Shown here: one piece after another, positions 1 to 5,832 of the stretch
How the letters are laid out: the number at the start of each line of letters is the position of its first letter
Position numbering within the stretch: the first letter of the stretch is position 1
Translations under genes and position numbers: made by a program
The notes under the pieces: model-generated
Database searches by the model: none
What the model was told of the DNA's origin: nothing
The model's input: only the letters and a program-made list of their open reading frames with translations
Origin: JAUVKT01 sp036350795
GTDB taxonomy: Bacteria > Bacteroidota > Bacteroidia > Bacteroidales > VadinHA17
Direction of reading: 5' to 3'
Assembly (NCBI GenBank): GCA_036350795.1
Contig: JAZBNV010000058.1
Location: forward strand, 1-5,954
Length of the DNA stretch: 5,954 nt

Positions 1-189
1 GAAGGATGTTTTACGCGTGAGTGACATGATTATTAGGACTATCCCTGCAATAATTGCCAGTGCACCAAGGTAGGTGGCTATTGCAGTTATTGCTTCGGCA
101 GGATTAAGAAATATTATTATTGCAATGACCAGAGCTACAATCCCTTTTAGAAGCTCCCATCCCCATCCCTGGTTAATCAGACTTTTCAT
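1..189 (-). CDS. DUF308/HdeD-like small membrane protein, N-terminal part (cut by window edge)
   Basis: The minus strand is open from an ATG at 189 to the window edge, giving 63 residues that begin MKSLINQGWGWELLKGIVAL. Two hydrophobic helices are visible, at about residues 14-28 and 36-55, joined by a short turn containing L-N-P. The pattern W-x4-KG-I-x-A-L...LNP...LG-x6-GI fits the short transmembrane repeat of the DUF308 family, which includes HdeD, the E. coli acid-resistance membrane protein. The biochemical role of the family is poorly known, so I assign an inner-membrane location but no function. The end of the gene lies outside the window. A second in-frame ATG at 195 would add two residues (ML). 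I prefer 189 because it leaves a leader of about 15 nt after the candidate promoter at 211-218. It lies downstream of the EEP lipoprotein gene on the same strand with a gap of 70 bp, so read-through is also possible. Confidence 0.68.
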   Translation of the reverse strand, partial: MKSLINQGWGWELLKGIVALVIAIIIFLNPAEAITAIATYLGALAIIAGIVLIIMSLTRKTSF

Positions 190-210
190 AAGCATAGTTT
201 TTTAATACTT

Positions 211-218
211 CAAAGTTA
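211..218 (-). promoter_or_regulatory. Candidate Bacteroidota -7 promoter box for the DUF308 gene
   Basis: Read on the minus strand, this site is TAACTTTG, an exact match to the Bacteroidota -7 consensus TAnnTTTG. It lies 21 bases upstream of the preferred ATG at 189, which places transcription start close before the coding region. The matching -33 element (TTG or TTTG) is not clear: about 20 bases further upstream there is only a T-rich stretch (ATTTC around 236-240). The call rests on the -7 match and its position alone. Confidence 0.45.
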
Positions 219-259
219 GTCCTTATAGTGTAAATGAAATTAGCTCTAGAGTATTTTTT

Positions 260-2083
260 CTATTTAAGTTCAAATTCCGAGTAAATAAGGAAGTGATCTG
301 AAGGAAAACCACCGGGCCAGTCTGATATTACTTCAATAGCTGTATTATTAAGAGCCTTTCCTTTGAAATATAGCTGGTCTATCCTGCTGCCTGACCTGTG
401 GCTGTAACCTGGGTACTCTTCTATATCAGGATACATATTCCTGTAAGCATCTTTAAATCCGTTGTTTAGCAGCCTGACTGTTGCTGGATTGTCTCCACCA
501 TCTGATGGAGGAACAGCATTGAAGTCCCCACCAAATAATACAGGTATCTCGTCTGCTTCTTCAAGCCTTACACTATGAAAATCAAATACTAATGGAAAGG
601 AATTCATTCCATACCAGTTCGACATTGCATTTATTTTCTGTGATCCGGATACCTGTATCTGAGCCCCTACATTCATAAAGGATGCTTCAAGAGGAACATG
701 GATTTTATTTATTGGGTAACGACTAAGAACTGATATATTGGAGCCCTGGAAACAATAGTCCCAGTCGGATGTTGTAGCAAAATAATATCCCAGTTCTGCA
801 GCAATATAATCGCCTGAAGAATATGTCTCCTGCATTAATATAATATCGATATCCTTTTCTTTTATAATCTCTGCTATCCTGTCTCTGGAGTCCCATCCAT
901 CCTTTTCAACTGTGAAGTGTTTTCCCCCATGCCAGATATTCCATACACCTACCCTCAGTTTGTCGACAGAAGCATCATACTCGAAATCCCTGGATTTTTT
1001 GTATTTACCATAGCAGCTGAGAATCTCATTGTTATTAAGTACCCTGTCCCATATCATCAGCTTATCCATGCTGAAAGCTGCAGGGTGCAGTTTTGTATCC
1101 ATCGTAAAGTCTTTTGCAATTTTAGGATCTGTCTTAACTTCACCATCAACAAGGGAGTAGATCTTACTCACAGGTTTCAGCAGTGTAAGCTCCATTATCT
1201 GGTATACTGTATAAGGATTATTCATAAGCTGGCTCCTTGTGGATTTAAAAGTTTTAATTTTTTCCCTGACTTCTTCATCCATTTCATTGTCACCTCTCTC
1301 CTTCAACTTTTTTTGAATAAGTTTATCCGGGTCAGTAATTATATCCAGAAACTCATTATCTTCAGGTATTCCAGGTCCTATCTCAGAAAACTCATCGATC
1401 ATTTTCTGCAGGGTATCGCGCCCGTCCCTGATCTGGGCTAGAATATCATTACTGTAATCAAATGAAGTTCCCGGCGTACCAATGAGTAGTGAGTTCTCCT
1501 GGAAAATATCAAAACCGATCTTATAAATTGCAAAATTATGACCATCGAGGTAAAGGCGCATCTCTTCAAGTTCTTTGCTGTAGCTCATCGATACCATATG
1601 CCACTTATTATCGCATAAAGGATAGTTCTGATTGTTATCTCTTTCATATGCCAGTCTCCTGTCGCCGGATCCTGCAGTCCACGCAAGATTACCCCCGGAG
1701 GTATAAAGAGCCCATCCTGAATTAAGCTGGGAGGAGATACTCTTATCAGGGAAGTCCTTTGAAGATAATAGCGTGGTGGCTTCAGTAGAGCCTGATCTGA
1801 ACCAGAACTGAATTGTAAAATCTTTCGAGCAGTCTGTTAAATTCGGGCCATTTAGTTTAAGCCAGCCATAATTTTCGCCGTCAAACTTAATAGCAGATCC
1901 TTTAATCCCCTTAGTAAAAGAATAGCCACTGCCTTCAAGGTAGTAATCCTTGAAATCAAGGTTGTTTTCAAACTCAAAGTATAATCTGGCTTCGTCTTTT
2001 ATCGTGTTCTCTGAGCTCTTATTTGAGCAAGCATTTAACAGTATTATTAATAAGGCTGCAGATAAATATTTAATAGAATTCAT
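260..2083 (-). CDS. Lipoprotein with LamG-like domain and C-terminal endonuclease/exonuclease/phosphatase (EEP) domain
   Basis: This is a 607-residue lipoprotein. The ATG at 2083 is chosen because it starts a lipoprotein signal (MNSIKYLSAALLIILLNAC, lipidated Cys19); an upstream in-frame start would put 21 extra residues before it. Residues about 32-209 look like a LamG/concanavalin A-like jelly roll (FTIQFWFRS, KWHMVSMSY, LYLDG, LLIGTPG). Its usual last strand (MDKLMIWDRVLNNNEI) appears only at about 339-354, after a charged, mostly helical insertion of roughly 120 residues. Residues 375-607 are an EEP domain: VWNIWHGG with Asn382, MQE with Glu419, GGDFNA with Asp520 and Asn522, RID at 567-569, and SDH with Asp596/His597. 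EEP enzymes are metal-dependent phosphoesterases acting on nucleic acids, phospholipids or inositol phosphates; the substrate here is unknown. The His expected about 36 residues before GDFN is not seen. The protein is probably held on the outer membrane and is transcribed divergently from the peptidase operon. Confidence 0.85.
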   Translation of the reverse strand: MNSIKYLSAALLIILLNACSNKSSENTIKDEARLYFEFENNLDFKDYYLEGSGYSFTKGIKGSAIKFDGENYGWLKLNGPNLTDCSKDFTIQFWFRSGSTEATTLLSSKDFPDKSISSQLNSGWALYTSGGNLAWTAGSGDRRLAYERDNNQNYPLCDNKWHMVSMSYSKELEEMRLYLDGHNFAIYKIGFDIFQENSLLIGTPGTSFDYSNDILAQIRDGRDTLQKMIDEFSEIGPGIPEDNEFLDIITDPDKLIQKKLKERGDNEMDEEVREKIKTFKSTRSQLMNNPYTVYQIMELTLLKPVSKIYSLVDGEVKTDPKIAKDFTMDTKLHPAAFSMDKLMIWDRVLNNNEILSCYGKYKKSRDFEYDASVDKLRVGVWNIWHGGKHFTVEKDGWDSRDRIAEIIKEKDIDIILMQETYSSGDYIAAELGYYFATTSDWDYCFQGSNISVLSRYPINKIHVPLEASFMNVGAQIQVSGSQKINAMSNWYGMNSFPLVFDFHSVRLEEADEIPVLFGGDFNAVPPSDGGDNPATVRLLNNGFKDAYRNMYPDIEEYPGYSHRSGSRIDQLYFKGKALNNTAIEVISDWPGGFPSDHFLIYSEFELK

Positions 2084-2092
2084 GCTTCTGTG

Positions 2093-2125
2093 TTTAATTA
2101 TTATAAAGATAAAGGAATAGATTTT
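2093..2125 (+). promoter_or_regulatory. Weak candidate promoter for the peptidase-amidase-nuclease operon
   Basis: TAGATTTT at 2118-2125 matches the Bacteroidota -7 consensus TAnnTTTG except for the last base. TTTA at 2093-2096 lies 21 bases upstream, where the -33 TTTG is expected, again with one mismatch. Transcription would begin near 2131 and give a leader of about 35 nt ending in an A-tract (2153-2160) just before the ATG, as is common where Shine-Dalgarno pairing is not used. The evidence is position and partial motif only. Confidence 0.28.
2104..2111 (-). promoter_or_regulatory. Weak candidate -7 box for the LamG-EEP lipoprotein gene
   Basis: On the minus strand this reads TATCTTTA, one base away from TAnnTTTG, and lies 20 bases upstream of the ATG at 2083. 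A TTG lies 23 bases further upstream (2135-2137 on the plus strand as CAA), which is at the long limit for a -33 element. The 82-bp region between the divergent genes must hold both start signals, but it is so AT-rich that chance matches are likely. Confidence 0.28.
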
Positions 2126-2165
2126 ATTATCTTGCAAGTTATTCAACCAATCAAAAAAAACTTAG

Positions 2166-3791
2166 ATGAAAAGAGTTTTAATACTAAGCCTCCTGTTTGG
2201 TCTTATCCTGGCAGGTTGCAAAACCGGAGAAAAGGTAAATGATGATCCTATGAAAGCAAAACTTGCACAGTTTGACGAAGTTACTCTAAGCACCGACCTC
2301 GGCTGGCTTAGTGAAAATGAGAGGGAGATTATAAGTATACTGATCGATGTTGCTGATATTATCGACGATATTTACTGGACACAAACTTACGGCGATAAGC
2401 AAGCTTTACTTGAAAGCATTGAATCAGAAGCTGCCAGGAAGTATGCAATGATCCATTACGGTCCGTGGGACAGGCTTGATGATAATAAGCCCTTTATCGA
2501 GGGTGTTGGACCAAAACCGCCGATGGCTCAGTTCTACCCTGAGGATATGACTGTTGAGGAGTTTGAGGCCTGGGATAATCCTGATAAGAAAAGTCTTTAC
2601 ACCCTCGTTCGTCGTGACGCTGACGGCAACCTTATATCTGTACCTTACTCTGAGGCTTATGGAGAACAGCATCAGAAAGCTGCCGATCTTATGCTAAAGG
2701 CTGCAGCACTGGCCGAAGATGAAGGGCTCAGGAAATACCTTGAAGCCCGTGCCAGTGCCCTGCTTACAAACGAGTACCAGGCGAGCGATTTTGCCTGGAT
2801 GGCGATGAAGGAATCCAGTATCGATTTTGTGGTGGGGCCCATTGAGAATTATGAAGATGCACTCTTTGGATACAAGGCAGCTCACGAAGCCTTTGTCCTG
2901 CTAAAAGATCCGGAGTGGAGTGCCCGCCTGGCCAAATACAATGCTATGCTGCCCGATCTGCAGAAAGGTCTGCCGGTTGCAGATAAGTATAAATCAGAAA
3001 TGCCTGGTACCGATGCCGATATGAATGTTTATTATGCTCTGTATTACGCAGGTGACTGCAATGCAGGAAGCAAAACCATTGCCATTAACCTGCCCAACGA
3101 TCCGGAGATACACGTGGCAATAGGTAGTCGTAAACTTCAGCTAAGAAATGCCATGCAGGCCAAGTTTGAAAAGATACTTGTTCCAATCTCTAAGATGCTT
3201 ATTGATGAGAGTCAGCAGAAGCATATCACCTTTAATGCCTTTTTTGAAAATACTACCTTCCACGAGGTAGCTCATGGCATGGGTGTTAAAAATACAATCT
3301 CTGACAGGGTGCCGGTAAGGGAAGCCCTCAAGGAACAGTATTCAGCCCTCGAAGAGGCAAAGGCCGATATTATGGGGCTCTACCTTGTGACAAAACTCTA
3401 CGGAATGGGCGAGATAGACAGCGGCGAGGTAATGGATAACTATGTTACATTTTTTGCAGGTATTTTTCGTTCAAGCAGGTTTGGAGCTGCCAGTGCACAT
3501 GGTACAGCCAATATGTTCAATATGAAGTTCTTTGCCGACAGGGGAGCCTTTGTATACCAGGATAATGGAACTTATAAAGTAGACTTTGATGTTATGAAGG
3601 AGGCTGTTGTTGCCCTGGTTGAAAGGATACTTACAGTACAGGGTGATGGTGATTATGAAGCTGCCAAAGAGTGGATAGAATCTGATGGTGTTATGAGCGA
3701 TCAGCTGAAAGCCGACCTCGATAAGGTAAATGCCTCGGGTATACCTGTCGACATTGTATTTAAGCAGGGCAAAGAAGTACTCGGACTTTAA
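2166..3791 (+). CDS. M49-family (dipeptidyl-peptidase III-like) zinc peptidase, lipoprotein
   Basis: The 541-residue product starts with a lipoprotein signal (MKRVLILSLLFGLILAGC, lipidated Cys18), which supports the ATG at 2166. The zinc site is clear: HEVAH at 366-370 supplies the two His ligands and catalytic Glu367, and EEAKAD at 396-401 supplies the third ligand, Glu396. Together with GPIENYEDALFGYKAAHEAF at about 224-243, this is the signature of peptidase family M49. Classical DPP III enzymes remove dipeptides from peptide N-termini, are about 670-740 residues long and use a hexapeptide HEXXGH. This protein is shorter, has a pentapeptide HEXXH, and has only about 30 residues between the zinc motifs, like the M49-type domains in bacterial and plant Nudix-linked proteins. 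Exopeptidase activity at the cell envelope is therefore likely but not certain. It is the first gene of a probable three-gene operon, 41 bp before the Ntn-hydrolase. Confidence 0.85.
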   Translation: MKRVLILSLLFGLILAGCKTGEKVNDDPMKAKLAQFDEVTLSTDLGWLSENEREIISILIDVADIIDDIYWTQTYGDKQALLESIESEAARKYAMIHYGPWDRLDDNKPFIEGVGPKPPMAQFYPEDMTVEEFEAWDNPDKKSLYTLVRRDADGNLISVPYSEAYGEQHQKAADLMLKAAALAEDEGLRKYLEARASALLTNEYQASDFAWMAMKESSIDFVVGPIENYEDALFGYKAAHEAFVLLKDPEWSARLAKYNAMLPDLQKGLPVADKYKSEMPGTDADMNVYYALYYAGDCNAGSKTIAINLPNDPEIHVAIGSRKLQLRNAMQAKFEKILVPISKMLIDESQQKHITFNAFFENTTFHEVAHGMGVKNTISDRVPVREALKEQYSALEEAKADIMGLYLVTKLYGMGEIDSGEVMDNYVTFFAGIFRSSRFGAASAHGTANMFNMKFFADRGAFVYQDNGTYKVDFDVMKEAVVALVERILTVQGDGDYEAAKEWIESDGVMSDQLKADLDKVNASGIPVDIVFKQGKEVLGL

Positions 3792-3832
3792 TAATATTAT
3801 TGATAATAATACACAGCCGAAATATTTGTTAT

Positions 3833-5053
3833 ATGAAAAGAATTGCCACCCTGGCTTTATTGCTCCTTGCTGTTCTGCAGCCTCAGAAGAGCAAGGCCTG
3901 CACTTCCATTATTATAAGTGGTAAATATACTGCCGACGGGAGACCCATTATGTGGAAACATCGCGATACAAGCAGTGAGAATAACAAACTTATCTATTTC
4001 ACAGGCAAAAGGTTCGACTACATAGGCCTGGTTTCAACTGAGACGGAGAATAAAAGTGTATGGATGGGAATGAACAGTGCAGGGTTCTGCATAATGAATA
4101 CAGCATCATACAATATCAATAACGGGGAATCTTATGATGAGGGAGTTGGTGAAGGTGAAGTTATGGCCCTTGCCCTTGCAAGCTGTTCTACGCTTGAAGA
4201 TTTTGAGAAGCTTCTGAAAGGAATTGCCAGGCCTACCGGGCTGGCTTCAAATTTCGGGGTTATAGATGCCAGTGGTGGAGCAGCTTTTTTCGAGGTGGGC
4301 GATGAAGCACTTATTAAGATTGATGTTAATAACCAGGATCTTGCACCCCTGGGATATATTGTAAGAACTAACTACTCAGCAAATGGCAATCCTGACCTTG
4401 GACAGGGCTATGCTCGCTATATTACTGCTTCGGATGTGTTTTATAAAGCTGCCATGAGAAATGATCTTACCGTTGAGGGCATACTGAGTGTGGCAGAGCG
4501 TAATCTTGTTAATGGATTTACCGGTGATAACCTGCTCGACCTTGCCACAGGTGAGGATGAAGTCAGAATGGTTCATTTTAAGGATAATATTGCAAGGAAG
4601 TCAACGACCTCATCTGTTATTTTCAAAGGGGTCAAAAAAGGTGATGACCCCATGGCCACTCAGATGTGGACAATAGGAGGATGGCCGCTGGCAACACCGG
4701 CTATTCCTGTATGGATGAATAAGGAAAAGCTGTTACCCGCTATTCTTACTGCTCCTGAGGGAAAAAATGCTGCTCTGTGCGATATGGCCCTTTTAGCTAA
4801 GAGAGCCGCCATGCCAATTACACGAGGACATGGACAGGACTATATTAATATTAATAAAGTATATAATACCGATGGCAGCGGCTATATCCAGTGGATAGTA
4901 CCGCTCGAGAATGAGATATTGAAGCTTACTGAATCTCATTCAGCCAGGTGGACTGATAGGGATATCCCATCCTCAAAAGAACTGAAGCTACTGTACGACG
5001 AAATAGAGGAACTTATAAGAGTAACATATTCAAAACACGGAATGTATTTTTAA
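3833..5053 (+). CDS. Secreted Ntn-hydrolase, C45/acyl-transferase (AAT)-like amidase
   Basis: This 406-residue protein has an N-terminal signal peptide (hydrophobic residues 4-15) ending in S-K-A, directly followed by Cys23-Thr-Ser-Ile-Ile. A Cys-Thr at the mature N-terminus is the nucleophile of Ntn-hydrolases such as penicillin acyltransferase, bile salt hydrolase and acid ceramidase. Other family-like features are WKHRDTS at 41-47 (the Arg/Asp position after the first hairpin), GMNSAGFCIMNTASYN at 79-94, NFGVIDASGGAAFFEVG at 140-156, VRTNY at 177-181 and TTSSVIF at 258-264. These enzymes cleave or transfer acyl groups at non-peptide C-N bonds; the substrate here is unknown. The ATG at 3833 is chosen because it gives a compact signal peptide; a TTG at 3800 would add 11 residues and spoil it. 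There is no lipobox (Ser, not Leu, at -3). It probably acts in the periplasm or outside, and sits between the M49 peptidase and the nuclease gene. Confidence 0.82.
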   Translation: MKRIATLALLLLAVLQPQKSKACTSIIISGKYTADGRPIMWKHRDTSSENNKLIYFTGKRFDYIGLVSTETENKSVWMGMNSAGFCIMNTASYNINNGESYDEGVGEGEVMALALASCSTLEDFEKLLKGIARPTGLASNFGVIDASGGAAFFEVGDEALIKIDVNNQDLAPLGYIVRTNYSANGNPDLGQGYARYITASDVFYKAAMRNDLTVEGILSVAERNLVNGFTGDNLLDLATGEDEVRMVHFKDNIARKSTTSSVIFKGVKKGDDPMATQMWTIGGWPLATPAIPVWMNKEKLLPAILTAPEGKNAALCDMALLAKRAAMPITRGHGQDYININKVYNTDGSGYIQWIVPLENEILKLTESHSARWTDRDIPSSKELKLLYDEIEELIRVTYSKHGMYF

Positions 5054-5076
5054 ACTCAGTTAAACCACAAACCTGG

Positions 5077-5085
5077 TAAGGATTG
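5077..5085 (+). promoter_or_regulatory. TTG start site of the nuclease gene
   Basis: An in-frame TAA at 5077-5079 lies two codons before the TTG at 5083-5085, so the protein cannot begin further upstream. The first in-frame ATG lies near residue 90, inside the conserved domain. The TTG gives a coherent export signal (MKTFRILAIV...), so it is almost certainly the start. AAGGA at 5078-5082 looks like a Shine-Dalgarno core but touches the start codon with no spacer, so it is unlikely to work in the usual way. Weak initiation, or coupling to the upstream gene that ends 29 bp earlier, is possible. Confidence 0.7.
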
Positions 5086-5832
5086 AAAACATTCAGGATC
5101 TTAGCTATAGTTATTGTTGTATGCGGAGCAATCCTGGTACTTGTTTTAAGTCCAGGTGCCAGCGAAGATTATAAACTTTCTGATTATAGCTTCCTGCCTG
5201 CTTATGATTCATCCTCTGTTGTATTTCACAGCTACTATTCGCTATCATATAATGAAGAAAGTGAGCAGCCTTACTGGGTGGCATATTCTCTTAAGCCCGC
5301 CAACCTGGAATCAAGATTCGGGAGAAGGAATATCTTTCGCGAAGATACCATGGTAAAAAGTGGTACGGCAACAAACAGGGACTACAGCAGATCTGGCTAT
5401 GACAGGGGTCACCTGGTACCGGCAGGAGATATGAGCTTCGACAGTATCGCCCTTGAAGAGTCGTTTTATTATTCTAATATTTCTCCCCAGCTTGCCGGCT
5501 TTAACAGGGGTGTATGGAAAAGGCTTGAGGACTATACCCGTGATCATTCTTTATATTATGATTCGCTGATTGTAATAAGTGGTCCTGTTATTAATTCATC
5601 TGCTGAGGGTATTGGTGAGAACAGGGTATCCATACCTGTATTCTTTTATAAGATTTTAATCCAGTTCAGAGCTGATAATGTATATGTAACTTCATATCTC
5701 CTTCCCCATGTAAGCAGTCAATCAGATCTTTCAGAATACATCGTCTCTGTAGATTCCATTGAAGCCTTAACCGGTATCGATTTCCTCTACGATCTGCCCG
5801 ATAAACTCGAGGACAGACTGGAGAGAAGATGA
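5083..5832 (+). CDS. Exported DNA/RNA non-specific endonuclease (NUC1 / Endonuclease_NS family)
   Basis: The 249-residue product has an N-terminal hydrophobic segment (about residues 5-23, then S-P-G-A), acting as a signal peptide or membrane anchor. Cys14 lacks a proper lipobox. The catalytic signature DRGHLVPAGDM at 107-117 carries the general base His110. SNISPQ at 131-136 is followed by FNRGVWKRLE at 140-149, where Asn141 is the expected magnesium ligand and Glu149 the partner residue, with the same spacing of 8 as Asn119/Glu127 in Serratia nuclease. VISGPVI at 164-170 and LTGIDFLYDLP near 229-239 match the family's later strands and C-terminus, so the protein looks complete. Such enzymes cut single- and double-stranded DNA and RNA with magnesium, usually outside the cytoplasm for nutrient release. 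Translation starts at TTG. The gene is last in the probable operon, and its stop codon lies inside the first unit of the downstream repeat array. Confidence 0.9.
   Translation: MKTFRILAIVIVVCGAILVLVLSPGASEDYKLSDYSFLPAYDSSSVVFHSYYSLSYNEESEQPYWVAYSLKPANLESRFGRRNIFREDTMVKSGTATNRDYSRSGYDRGHLVPAGDMSFDSIALEESFYYSNISPQLAGFNRGVWKRLEDYTRDHSLYYDSLIVISGPVINSSAEGIGENRVSIPVFFYKILIQFRADNVYVTSYLLPHVSSQSDLSEYIVSVDSIEALTGIDFLYDLPDKLEDRLERR

Noticed and set aside
244..251. Palindrome CTCTAGAG after the stop of the LamG-EEP gene, next to a T-tract at 254-259
   Set aside because: It has only a 4-bp arm and no loop. The T-tract is on the plus strand, upstream of the hairpin when read in the direction of the minus-strand gene, so it does not form a terminator for that gene.
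917..1441. A 174-codon open frame on the plus strand, opposite the LamG-EEP gene
   Set aside because: It lies wholly antisense to a gene with clear domains, its product has no recognisable motif, and it has no start signal. It is a shadow of the minus-strand codons, as are the shorter plus-strand frame at 1489-1725 and the minus-strand frames at 2424-2672, 2694-2885, 4376-4576 and 5311-5547.
3795..3811. A 7-bp inverted repeat (TATTATT, loop GAT, AATAATA) between the first two operon genes
   Set aside because: The stem is entirely A-T, very weak, and no T-tract follows, so it is not a credible terminator. It fits chance in an AT-rich gap.
3801..3828. A promoter-like pair before the Ntn-hydrolase gene: TTG near 3800-3802 and AATATTTG at 3821-3828
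   Set aside because: The -7-like box has a mismatch at its leading T and would start transcription at or inside the ATG at 3833. Co-transcription from upstream is simpler.
3730..3924. A 64-codon frame overlapping the end of the peptidase gene and the start of the Ntn-hydrolase gene
   Set aside because: It is out of frame with two well-supported genes and overlaps the signal peptide region of the second; its product has no domain-like pattern.
5083..5832. Nuclease as the toxin of a toxin-immunity or polymorphic-toxin system
   Set aside because: The protein has only its own export signal, with no toxin-delivery domain, and no small immunity-like gene follows within the window. The coding sequence is followed directly by the repeat array. 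A secreted nutritional nuclease is the simpler reading.
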